NCBI GenBank assembly: GCA_017480685.1
Contig: JAFUSD010000155.1
Location: 1 to 32,562, forward strand
Direction: 5' to 3'
Source: Bacteroidaceae bacterium
Lineage (GTDB): Bacteria; Bacteroidota; Bacteroidia; Bacteroidales; Bacteroidaceae
DNA length: 32,562 nt
A program made the translations under genes and the position numbers. This document shows positions 25,111-32,562 of the stretch, one piece after another. Each line of letters starts with the position of its first letter. Position 1 is the first letter of the stretch. The notes under the pieces were generated by a model. It ran no database searches, was not told where the DNA came from, and was given only the letters and a program-made list of their open reading frames with translations.

Positions 25111-26610
25111 TCATTTCTTGTTGAGGAATTCGCACAGCTGCTGTACTGCCCTGGCGCGGTGGCTTATGTTGTTTTTCACGTCGGCTCCCAACTGGGCGAA
25201 TGTCTCGGTATGACCTTCGGGCACGAATATAGGGTCGTAGCCGAAGCCTTGCTCGCCTTGGCGCTCGAGGGCTATATGACCTTTCACCACACCCTCAAAG
25301 GTGTAGCGCCCGCCATTGTATATGAGGGCAATGGCTGTGCGGAACTGTGCCGTGCGGTCGTCCTTGTCGGCAAGGTTGGCAAGCAACTTGTTCATGTTGG
25401 CTTCGTTGTCATGACCGTCGTCTGAGGCGTATCGGGCTGTATGCACTCCGGGCTCGCCGCCCAGTGCTGCACATTCAAGGCCGGTATCATCGGCAAAGCA
25501 ATCGAAGCCGTAGTAGCGCTTCACAAACTCGGCTTTCTGCATGGCATTGCCCTCGATGGTGTCGGATGTTTCGGGCAGTTCCATGCGGCAGTTGATGTCG
25601 TCGAGACTGCGAATTTCAAACTTGTCGCCCACCATCTTGCGCACTTCCTCGAGTTTGTGCTCGTTGTTGGTAGCGAAGACGAGTGTAGGTTTGGCTGCCT
25701 TCAGCTTTGCTTTCATCGGGTCGAATCCCTCGCCATACACACCCTGAACATTGGCCATCGACACGAAGCAATAGGGGTCGACCGACTTTATCATCTGAAA
25801 TATCTGCTGCGCTTCGCGTTTGCGCACGAGACATACCACCACCTTGCGCTCGGTCTTGGTATACCATCCCTGGCCGTCGAGCACAGTCACTCCGCGCCCT
25901 GTGGTGTTGATTTTATCGGCTATCTTGCGGTAGTTGCGCGAGAAAATCATGAATTGCACCGACTGACGAGTGCGGTTCATCGAGTAGTCGAGGGTGATGC
26001 CGGCGATGATGAAGGTCACGAATCCGAACACTATCTTCTGCCATGCTACCGTCTCGCCATATTTGTCGACAAACACGAAGTATGACGACGAGATGATGAT
26101 GCAGTCGCACAGCATGATGACCTGTCCGAGCGATATGTCTCGATACTTGTGTACGATGGCTGCTATGATATCTGTTCCGCCCGTACTGCCGTCGTGTGAG
26201 AAGCAGATGCCAAGTCCGATACCCTCGAACACGGCTCCCAACACCACTGCCATGAACGTCTGGTCTTGCACCAGGCGCGGCAGGTTGCCGTCGGCATCGA
26301 GCACCAATCGCTGCAAGAGCCACATGTAGAAGGTGAGGAAGAGCACGCCGTAGATGGTCTTCACACAGAATTTCCATCCCAATATCTTGACGGCTGCAAG
26401 CAGCAGGGCCAAGTTGATGATGAGGTAGGAATTCTGTACCTCAAAGCCGGTGGCGAAGAAGATGAGCGATGCAATACCGGTCACTCCGCCCGATGTCACC
26501 TCGTAGGGCAGCATGAAGAGCGTTACGCCTGTGCCGTAGATGATGAGTCCGATGGTGATATAGATATACACCGACAACTCGCTCCAGATGATTTTAGCTT
26601 TCTGTCCCAT
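25111..26610 (-). CDS. Fusion of YitT-family membrane protein and RdgB/HAM1 dITP/XTP pyrophosphatase
   Basis: One uninterrupted 499-residue frame holds two usually separate proteins. Residues 1-298 are a YitT/DUF161 membrane protein with several hydrophobic segments up to about 207 and a C-terminal DUF2179 domain ([20 protein letters not shown] ... [17 protein letters not shown]). From M299 (codon 25714-25716) the rest is a complete RdgB of about 200 residues with [11 protein letters not shown] (313-323), DDTGLE (374-379), FGYDPIF (456-462) and SHRARA (483-488). RdgB removes deaminated purine nucleotides such as dITP and XTP. ATG 25716 could also be an internal start giving free RdgB. It lies 10 bases after leuS, so the genes are cotranscribed. 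Confidence 0.92.
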   Translation of the reverse strand: MGQKAKIIWSELSVYIYITIGLIIYGTGVTLFMLPYEVTSGGVTGIASLIFFATGFEVQNSYLIINLALLLAAVKILGWKFCVKTIYGVLFLTFYMWLLQRLVLDADGNLPRLVQDQTFMAVVLGAVFEGIGLGICFSHDGSTGGTDIIAAIVHKYRDISLGQVIMLCDCIIISSSYFVFVDKYGETVAWQKIVFGFVTFIIAGITLDYSMNRTRQSVQFMIFSRNYRKIADKINTTGRGVTVLDGQGWYTKTERKVVVCLVRKREAQQIFQMIKSVDPYCFVSMANVQGVYGEGFDPMKAKLKAAKPTLVFATNNEHKLEEVRKMVGDKFEIRSLDDINCRMELPETSDTIEGNAMQKAEFVKRYYGFDCFADDTGLECAALGGEPGVHTARYASDDGHDNEANMNKLLANLADKDDRTAQFRTAIALIYNGGRYTFEGVVKGHIALERQGEQGFGYDPIFVPEGHTETFAQLGADVKNNISHRARAVQQLCEFLNKK

Positions 26611-26620
26611 CCTTCATGCT

Positions 26621-29470
26621 TTATTTTGCTGGCTTTAATACCACGTTTATCATCTTGCCTGGCACCACGATGACCTTCACCACACTGAAGCCCTCGGTCC
26701 ATTTCTTCGACTGTGGGTCGGCCAGTGCTGCATCGATTATCGTCTGTTGTTCGGTGCCTACGGGGAACTCCATCGGGAATCGTGCCTTACCGTTGAAGGC
26801 CACCATCATCTTCATCGAGTCTTCCTTCAGGTAGTCCTCGCACAGTTGCGGCCACTGTGCATCGCACACCGAGGTTTCGTGGCCCGTTGCCTCCCACAGT
26901 TCTTCGCTCAGGTGTGGGGTGAACGGAGCCATCAGCACAGCCAGTTGCTCTGCGATGGCGCGGTTGCGGCTCTTGAGCGATGCGAGTTCGTTGAGGCATA
27001 TCATGAATGCAGCCACCGAGGTGTTGAACGAGAAGTTCTCGATGTCTTCGCTCACTTTCTTTATCAGTTTGTGCAGCGAGCGCAGTTCGTCGCGCGATGG
27101 TTCGGCATCGGTGAGTGCCAGTTTGCCGTCTTTGTCGAAGAAGAGGCTCCACACCTTCTTCAGGAAGCGGTGGCAACCGTCAATGCCGTTGGTGTCCCAT
27201 GGCTTGCTCTGTTCTACAGGTCCGAGGAACATCTCATACAGGCGCAGGGTGTCGGCACCGAAACGCTCTACAATCATGTCGGGGTTCACCACGTTGTACA
27301 TCGATTTCGACATCTTCTCGATGGCCCATCCGCAGATGTATTTGCCGTCTTCGAGTATGAACTCGGCTGTGTTGTATTCCGGACGCCATGCCTTGAAGGC
27401 TTTGAGGTCGAGTTGGTCGTTGGTCACGATGTTCACGTCGACGTGTATCGGTGTAACGTCGTATTGGTCTTTCAGTCCGTAGCTCACAAAGGTGTTGGTG
27501 TCCTTGATGCGATAAACGAAGTTGCTGCGACCTTGTATCATGCCTTGGTTGATGAGTTTCTGGAATGGCTCTTCCTTCACGCTCACTCCGAGGTCGAAGA
27601 GGAACTTGTTCCAGAATCGGCTGTAAATCAAGTGGCCTGTTGCATGTTCGCTACCACCTACATAGAGGTCTACATTCTGCCAATAGTTGGCAGCCTCGGT
27701 GCTCAGCAGTGCCTGGTCGTTGTGTGGGTCCATATATCGCAGGTAGTAGGCCGACGAGCCTGCAAAGCCTGGCATGGTGTAGAGTTCGATGGGGAATACG
27801 GCCTTTTGGTCGATGAGTGTGTTGTCCACAATTTTGCGGTTCACCTCGTCCCACGCCCATCGGGTTGCATTGCCAAGTGGCGGCTCTCCTGTCTCGGTGG
27901 GCAGGAACTTGTCGACTTCGGGCAGCATGATGGGCAGGCACTCTTCGGGCACCATCTGCGGTATGCCGTTCTTGTAATATACAGGGAATGGTTCGCCCCA
28001 ATATCTCTGACGTGAGAAGATGGCATCGCGCAGGCGGTAGTTCACCTTCACACGACCGAGGTTGTGTCCTTCAACATATTTCTTTGTAGCGGCAATGGCT
28101 TCCTTCACTGTAAGTCCGTTGAGCGAGAGGTCGCAGTAGGGTGTTGCATCCTTGCGTGGCGAGTTGGTCACGATGCCTTCCTTGGCATCATAGCTCTCTT
28201 CGCTCACGTCGGCACCCTCGATGAGTGGGATGATAGGCAGACCGAAATGGCGGGCAAAGGCATAGTCACGCGAGTCGTGAGCCGGCACTGCCATAATGGC
28301 TCCGGTGCCATATCCTGCAAGCACGTATTCGCTTATCCATATCGGGTTCTTCTCGCCGGTGAAGGGGTTGATGGCATACGAGCCGGTGAACACTCCTGTC
28401 ACCTTGTGGTCTATCTGGCGTTCGCGTTCGGTGCGGCCTTTCACGTATGTCAGGTATTTCTCCACTTCTGCCTTTTGTTCGGCTGTGGTCACTTTGTCGA
28501 CGAGTTCGCTCTCGGGTGCCAGCACCATGAAAGTCACTCCGAACATGGTGTCGGCCCTGGTGGTGAAGATGGTGAATGTCTCATCGGTGCCGGCAATTTG
28601 GAAACGCACTTCAGTTCCCTCTGATCGGCCTATCCAGTTGCGCTGCGTTTCCTTTATCGAGTCGCTCCAGTCGATGGTGTCGAGACCGTCGAGCAGTCGC
28701 TGGGCGTAGGCACTGACACGCAGACACCATTGGCGCATCTTCTTCTGTTCTACGGGATATCCGCCGCGCACACTCACTCCGTCGACCACTTCGTCGTTGG
28801 CCAACACGGTGCCAAGCTTCGGGCACCAGTTCACCATCGTCTCGCCCATGAAGGCTATGCGGTAGTTCATCAGTGTGTCGCTCTTCTGCTTTTCGTCCAT
28901 GGCGCGCCACTCAGCGGCGGTGAAGCTGAGTTCCTCGGTTTGTGCCACGTCGAGTCCCTCGGTGCCTTTCTCTTCGAAGTGGCTTATGAGACGTTCGATG
29001 GGTTGAGCCGACTGGCACTTGTTGCAATAGAACGAGTTGAACATGCGCTGGAATGCCCATTGTGTCCAGTGGTAGTATGCGGGGTCGCATGTACGCACTT
29101 CGCGGTTCCAGTCGAACGAGAAACCAATCTTATCGAGCTGCTCGCGATAGCGGTTGATGTTCTCCACGGTCGTCACCTCGGGGTGCTGTCCGGTTTGTAT
29201 TGCGTATTGCTCGGCAGGGAGTCCGTAGGCATCATAGCCCATGGGGTTGAGTACGTTGAAGCCTTGCAGACGCTTGTAGCGTGCATATATGTCGCTGGCT
29301 ATGTAGCCGAGTGGATGGCCCACATGCAGTCCTGCACCCGATGGGTAGGGGAACATGTTGAGCACATAGAATTTCTTCCTTTTTGTATCTTCGCTCACAC
29401 GATAGGTTTTTTGTTCCACCCATCGCTGCTGCCATTTCTTTTCGATGTCTCTGAAATTGTATTCCATCAT
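26621..29470 (-). CDS. leuS: Leucyl-tRNA synthetase
   Basis: This 949-residue class I aminoacyl-tRNA synthetase charges leucine tRNA. The HIGH-type motif is HVGH (49-52) within [16 protein letters not shown], and KMSKS is at 719-723. The CP1 editing domain is present ([21 protein letters not shown] and [16 protein letters not shown]). An anticodon-binding domain follows KMSKS. Length is normal for Bacteroidetes. The start is either of two adjacent ATGs (29470 or 29467). It is the first gene of a minus-strand unit with the yitT-rdgB fusion and probable porZ. The promoter lies about 65 bases upstream. Confidence 0.97.
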   Translation of the reverse strand: MMEYNFRDIEKKWQQRWVEQKTYRVSEDTKRKKFYVLNMFPYPSGAGLHVGHPLGYIASDIYARYKRLQGFNVLNPMGYDAYGLPAEQYAIQTGQHPEVTTVENINRYREQLDKIGFSFDWNREVRTCDPAYYHWTQWAFQRMFNSFYCNKCQSAQPIERLISHFEEKGTEGLDVAQTEELSFTAAEWRAMDEKQKSDTLMNYRIAFMGETMVNWCPKLGTVLANDEVVDGVSVRGGYPVEQKKMRQWCLRVSAYAQRLLDGLDTIDWSDSIKETQRNWIGRSEGTEVRFQIAGTDETFTIFTTRADTMFGVTFMVLAPESELVDKVTTAEQKAEVEKYLTYVKGRTERERQIDHKVTGVFTGSYAINPFTGEKNPIWISEYVLAGYGTGAIMAVPAHDSRDYAFARHFGLPIIPLIEGADVSEESYDAKEGIVTNSPRKDATPYCDLSLNGLTVKEAIAATKKYVEGHNLGRVKVNYRLRDAIFSRQRYWGEPFPVYYKNGIPQMVPEECLPIMLPEVDKFLPTETGEPPLGNATRWAWDEVNRKIVDNTLIDQKAVFPIELYTMPGFAGSSAYYLRYMDPHNDQALLSTEAANYWQNVDLYVGGSEHATGHLIYSRFWNKFLFDLGVSVKEEPFQKLINQGMIQGRSNFVYRIKDTNTFVSYGLKDQYDVTPIHVDVNIVTNDQLDLKAFKAWRPEYNTAEFILEDGKYICGWAIEKMSKSMYNVVNPDMIVERFGADTLRLYEMFLGPVEQSKPWDTNGIDGCHRFLKKVWSLFFDKDGKLALTDAEPSRDELRSLHKLIKKVSEDIENFSFNTSVAAFMICLNELASLKSRNRAIAEQLAVLMAPFTPHLSEELWEATGHETSVCDAQWPQLCEDYLKEDSMKMMVAFNGKARFPMEFPVGTEQQTIIDAALADPQSKKWTEGFSVVKVIVVPGKMINVVLKPAK

Positions 29471-29534
29471 ATGATATTTGCGATTTTACGATTTACTATT
29501 TATTTTTAGGAAGCTTTATCCGCATTCCAGTTTG

Positions 29535-29542
29535 CAAAGATA
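29535..29542 (-). promoter_or_regulatory. leuS promoter (-7 box TATCTTTG, minus strand)
   Basis: The complement of CAAAGATA reads TATCTTTG, followed by CAAACTGG. It diverges from the plus-strand promoter at 29618. The leader contains ATTTACG-type sequence at about 29478-29500. Confidence 0.7.
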
Positions 29543-29617
29543 CGAATAAAATCGCATATTATGTAGCAAGACACGGTGTTTATTTGTTTTTTTCTTGTCT
29601 GCGTAAGATTAATTCTG

Positions 29618-29625
29618 TAAATTTG
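29618..29625 (+). promoter_or_regulatory. Promoter (-7 box TAAATTTG) for the broken lipoprotein gene and the BspA-like gene
   Basis: TAAATTTG followed by CAGTCAT matches TAnnTTTG, with TTG at 29595-29597 in a plausible -33 position. It lies 32 bases before the ATG at 29657. Confidence 0.7.
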
Positions 29626-29656
29626 CAGTCATAACAATCAAATATATTTCAGCTTT

Positions 29657-30019
29657 ATGCATAAACAATCTTTTTTAGGTACACTCGCAGCAGCTTTTTT
29701 GCTCTTGCACCTATCTCATCATGCACTGATGAAGAAACGGTAAATAACAACTTCGAGATGTTTACGTATGCCAGTCCAACATTAAGCGTTAATTCCGAGT
29801 CTGGTGGAATTCCATCTCGGCCATAGATATACACTGAGAAGCCTTGCAGAAATAGGAGAGAATCTGCCGCACGTTATTGTTGGATATCCAGGTGACAATG
29901 GAAATCATTATGTTGTGGCATTCAAAATGACAGGCTATAACTCGTTGGAAATATGGGACCCCGCATCAGTAAACAATGTAAGTATGCCCATACATGTTAT
30001 TCAAGCAATAGTTTTCTGA
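29657..30019 (+). pseudogene. Broken lipoprotein with papain-like (C39-type) C-terminal remnant
   Basis: From ATG 29657 the frame gives MHKQSFLGTLAAAF, a signal-peptide start, and then stops at 29741. One base added at the T6 tract 29695-29700 joins it to FFALAPISSC-TDEET, a lipobox with its cysteine, which runs to a stop at 29824. A third open segment (29786-30019, in the frame of the ATG) encodes LPHVIVGYPGDNGNHYVVAF followed by SLEIWDPAS, which resembles the His and Asp end of a C39-like peptidase domain. The middle of such a protein is missing. This looks like a decayed secreted lipoprotein with an intact promoter. The stop lies 2 bases before the BspA-like gene, so the pair was once coupled. 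Confidence 0.6.
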
Positions 30020-30021
30020 TT

Positions 30022-31632
30022 ATGAAGTTAAGATTGATATTACTTAATTACATCCTTCTACCGCTCTGCTGCATGGCGCAGGATGCTGGTCACAACGATT
30101 TGTGGTTAAGCATGTATGGTGAACCTATATCGTTTGTAGTCGATGGCATTCGGTTTACTACAAATGGCGGACGCGAAAATAATTGTATGACGGTCAGTGC
30201 ATCTGCATATATTCCCGAGGCCGACAGCTGTAATAATTTAGATATTGCCTTTTATGTGGCGTCAGACACTCTGCTTGTGCCGCATACCGTCGATTTCGAT
30301 GGTCGGACATACGTTGTAACAGCTATTTCCTCTCATGGTTTTGAAGGCTGTGGCTACATACGACATCTGATAATAAGCAACGGTGTCCGCCGAATTGGTC
30401 GCATGGCATTTGGGGGATGTATGGCTCTTGAATCAGTCAGTATTCCAGCATCAGTCAGTTTGATTGACAGAAATCCTTTTGCAGGATGTGTCGTTTTAAA
30501 GCATATAACTGTCGACCGACAGAACGAGTGGTATGGGTCGGAGAGCGGTGGTGAAAACATTGTAGTGGAAAAAAAGTCGAACTGTGTTGTGGTGGGCAGT
30601 GCACAGTCGATAATTCCCTCAAACATAGTGACTATAGGCATGCAGGCATTTTCAGGATACTGCCTTCAATCTGTACCGAAACTGCCCGAGGGACTTGTTT
30701 CTATAGAAGGTGGTTGCTTCGAGAACTGCCAAGGACTGAACGGACTGCAACTTCCTGAATCGCTTAGGACGATAGAGAATCAGGCATTTGCGGGTTCGGA
30801 CATTGAGTCAGTCCACATACCTGCTGGAGTGAAGCAAATAGGCGAGGGAGTGTTTATGAGGTGTAACAGGCTTCATGCCATAACCGTAGATTCGCATAAT
30901 GATATCTATGATTCCAGACAGGAGTGCAATGCCGTCGTTGAGACATTATCATCACGATTGGTGTCGGCATGTCTGTCATCGACTATACCTGACGGCATCC
31001 GCGAGATAAGCGACTATGCTTTTGGGGGTCTGTCGGGAGTGACACAAATAGTATTACCCAAGAGTGTATCAAGTATATCGCCACTTGCATTTGCCGGATG
31101 TCACAGTCTTTCACGCATAACGGTGGACAAACACAATGTCAGATATGATTCGAGGGACAATTGCAATGCTGTGATCGAAACCTCGACCCAGCAACTGGTC
31201 ATCGGATGTGGTGCCACCAATATTCCATCAAGCATAAGAAGCATAGGGCCCTCGGCTTTTGCAATGACCTCATTGCCAGCTACACTAATCTTGCCAGCAG
31301 GTATTACGGAGATTGGGGATTTTGCCTTCGAGCAATGCTCGGGACTCTGCAATATCCTGCTACCATCTACCTTGAAAACCCTTGGGCAAGGGGCGTTTGC
31401 CGGATGCAAAGAACTGCGCAGTGTGTACATACCTTCCAATAGCATACGGGTTATTTCGAGATGGACATTTATGGATTGTATCAACCTCGAGCAAATACAT
31501 ATTCCATCAGGGTGCGAAAATGTTGACGCATCTGCATTCAGCGGCTGTACTAAACTGAAACGACTGACATATGAATCGCCCGACACACATGTGCCTGATG
31601 ACTTGAACACCGAGCGTACCACAATATTCTGA
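30022..31632 (+). CDS. BspA-like leucine-rich-repeat surface protein
   Basis: This 536-residue exported protein has a signal peptide (MKLRLILLNYILLPLCCMAQ) and then repeated LRR_5/BspA units of about 23 residues, each with a core like L.SV.IP.SV..IG..AFAGC. Three longer modules interrupt them at regular intervals, each ITVD..N..YDSR..CNAVIET...LV.GC...IP..I..I, with the first one diverged. Such proteins bind host or bacterial surfaces in related species. The frame is open upstream to 29953, but ATG 30022 begins the signal peptide. No T9SS sorting domain or lipobox is visible, so how it is anchored is unclear. Base composition looks more AT-rich than in the genes to the left. Confidence 0.88.
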   Translation: MKLRLILLNYILLPLCCMAQDAGHNDLWLSMYGEPISFVVDGIRFTTNGGRENNCMTVSASAYIPEADSCNNLDIAFYVASDTLLVPHTVDFDGRTYVVTAISSHGFEGCGYIRHLIISNGVRRIGRMAFGGCMALESVSIPASVSLIDRNPFAGCVVLKHITVDRQNEWYGSESGGENIVVEKKSNCVVVGSAQSIIPSNIVTIGMQAFSGYCLQSVPKLPEGLVSIEGGCFENCQGLNGLQLPESLRTIENQAFAGSDIESVHIPAGVKQIGEGVFMRCNRLHAITVDSHNDIYDSRQECNAVVETLSSRLVSACLSSTIPDGIREISDYAFGGLSGVTQIVLPKSVSSISPLAFAGCHSLSRITVDKHNVRYDSRDNCNAVIETSTQQLVIGCGATNIPSSIRSIGPSAFAMTSLPATLILPAGITEIGDFAFEQCSGLCNILLPSTLKTLGQGAFAGCKELRSVYIPSNSIRVISRWTFMDCINLEQIHIPSGCENVDASAFSGCTKLKRLTYESPDTHVPDDLNTERTTIF

Positions 31633-31638
31633 CAAGGG

Positions 31639-31724
31639 ATTTACGATTTGACGATTTACGATTTATTATAGGAGGTAGCGGGGGGCTGAGTTATTTACGA
31701 TTTGCGATTTATTTACGATTTAGC
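31639..31724 (+). repeat. ATTTACG heptamer runs
   Basis: GATTTACGATTTGACGATTT and ATTTACGATTTGCGATTTAT-type runs occur either side of a GGAGGTAGCGGGGGGC stretch. The first run matches the inverse of 12831-12849. Confidence 0.75.
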
Positions 31725-31746
31725 TATTTGTTTATTTCCTTTCGGA

Positions 31747-31880
31747 TTAGGTCCTCCTCCCCGCAAGCCCCAATCCTCTCCCCTCTCTCCCTCGGGGGAG
31801 TGCGAGGGGGAGAAGAACGGATTTTGTCCCCCCTCAGTCCCCCGCAGGGGGATGACGGGGGAGATAAGAGAGGGGTTATA
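31747..31880 (+). repeat. CCCCTCC-family repeat cluster
   Basis: Two adjacent GC-rich inverted repeats are present: CCTCTCCCCTCTCTCCCTCG with GGGGGAGTGCGAGGGGGAG, then CCCCCCTCAGTCCCCC with GGGGGATGACGGGGGAG. They are of the same type as the copies at 4157, 9068 and 25050. Confidence 0.7.
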
Positions 31881-31919
31881 AAACACAAAAGAGGGACCAT
31901 CACTGGCGCCTCTTCGTCA

Positions 31920-32060
31920 TTACTAACCTTAAAATTAATACCTAATCAAATCCTTTTTTTTACAATCTTTTCCTTAACTAATACTTACTGAAAAAATTAC
32001 CTTACTTAATACCTATTGATATCCTTATTAACAATAAACCTTATATCTTAAACTAAAACC
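31920..32060 (+). other. AT-rich gene-free tract with degenerate CCTTA-TTAATACCTA units
   Basis: CCTTAAAATTAATACCTAAT, CCTTAACTAATACTTACTG and CCTTACTTAATACCTATTG recur at roughly 30-45 base spacing, and a fourth, weaker copy follows. No reading frame of note is present on either strand. I see no gene anywhere in 31633-32562. Confidence 0.5.
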
Positions 32061-32114
32061 TATTATGAATTCTTTCTGGTGTCGTTCGGAAGGCTCCCCT
32101 TCGTTTTGACGCTG

Positions 32115-32122
32115 CAAAGGTA
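32115..32122 (-). promoter_or_regulatory. Lone minus-strand promoter (-7 box TACCTTTG)
   Basis: The complement of CAAAGGTA reads TACCTTTG, followed by CAGCGTC. It points left into the gene-free AT-rich tract, which begins with a small stem GAAGG-GGAG-CCTTC. No downstream coding sequence is present before the end of the BspA-like gene, so it may drive a small RNA or be a relic. Confidence 0.5.
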
Positions 32123-32399
32123 CGGACTATTCTGAAACTCACCAAATCTTTTCATCTTTTTCGGTCGATTTTCTTTGTTTTGTTGATTTACATCAAGCGT
32201 TGTAAGCGAACACTTGCAAAAAAACACACTTTTTTGACATTTTCAAAGCATGAGGAGACTGGCACGAAAAGCAGGAGTCGTAAACGCCAATATATAGTAA
32301 TCCGACCTAAAACTATGCACGATGAATCAGTCTGAGACACGACGTAGCAGCACGAGCCGATTTATGACAATGGAAACGTATGCAGAGGCACAGATTTAT

Positions 32400-32521
32400 G
32401 ACGATATCCTCGCAGGCGGTTGACGATATCCTCGCAGGCTGTTGACGATATCCTCGCAGGCCGTTGACGATATCCTCGCAAGGCGTTGACGATATCCTCG
32501 CAGGCTAATGGTGATATCAAC
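32400..32521 (+). repeat. 22-bp-period array 3 (5 units plus a degenerate sixth)
   Basis: GACGATATCCTC occurs at 32400, 32422, 32444, 32466 and 32488, with a decayed GGTGATATCAAC at 32510, all exactly 22 bp apart. Spacers are GCAGGCGGTT, GCAGGCTGTT, GCAGGCCGTT, GCAAGGCGTT and GCAGGCTAAT. All five full units carry the same C at position 3, which breaks the perfect palindrome seen in arrays 1 and 2. No T-tract follows. Confidence 0.85.
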
Positions 32522-32562
32522 TGCTTTTTATCTACCCACAACACTGGGGCTACGAGGACTAC

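Noticed and set aside
32362..32544. Small proteins encoded by the palindrome arrays (also at 6798-7004 and 12689-12874)
   Set aside because: The frames follow the repeat sequence only; the 22-bp period is not a multiple of three, so no protein repeat is preserved unit by unit, and nothing supports expression.
31633..32562. tRNA, rRNA or integration site in the gene-free right end
   Set aside because: No cloverleaf, T-loop sequence, integrase gene or flanking direct repeats could be found by eye.

Overview
The window looks like a stretch of chromosome from a Bacteroidales bacterium, most likely Prevotellaceae. This rests on three things: promoters of the Bacteroidetes TAnnTTTG type; secreted proteins with type IX secretion (T9SS)-like C-terminal domains together with a probable PorZ; and the gene repertoire (BspA-type leucine-rich repeats, dockerin-tailed M6 proteases, a CBM35-GH26 mannanase, class I fumarase, etfBA plus acyl-CoA dehydrogenase). 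I see no phage, plasmid, insertion sequence, CRISPR array, rRNA or tRNA.

Layout. 1-6.75 kb (+): the end of a glycyl-radical-enzyme activase, an iron/cobalamin-type ABC ATPase, and two tandem secreted M6 metalloproteases with dockerin tails. 7.0-10.9 kb (+): etfB, etfA and an acyl-CoA dehydrogenase with their own promoter, a structured leader and a terminator, forming an electron-transfer unit. 11.1-12.6 kb (+): a GPH-type sugar symporter with a large inverted repeat on its promoter. 12.9-15.8 kb (+): a secreted 897-residue protein with a zinc-protease-like HEGIH site. 16.0-19.8 kb (+): a small secreted protein, the GH26 mannanase and fumarase. 19.9-21.4 kb (+): frr and rsgA, ending at a bidirectional terminator. 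21.6-29.5 kb (-): greA and a HIT protein under one promoter; then leuS, a fused yitT-rdgB gene and probable porZ under another. 29.6-31.6 kb (+): a broken lipoprotein/papain-like gene, then a BspA-like protein. 31.6-32.6 kb holds no gene that I can see: repeats, an AT-rich tract and a lone minus-strand promoter.

Three intergenic repeat families run through the window. (1) Arrays of a 12-bp palindrome (GAGGATATCCTC or a variant) at an exact 22-bp period occur at 6.78, 12.67 and 32.40 kb. The first two sit just after transcription units, and their last unit runs into a T-tract. (2) GC-rich CCCCTCC...GGGGAGG inverted repeats lie mostly in spacers between co-directional genes; one forms the 5' end of the second M6 protease gene. 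(3) ATTTACG heptamer runs are the third family.

The strongest leads are the 22-bp palindrome arrays, the repeat-captured start of protease 2, the in-frame YitT-RdgB fusion, the inverted repeat over the symporter promoter, and the gluzincin-like 897-residue secreted protein. Everything was read by eye; no database or folding program was run.
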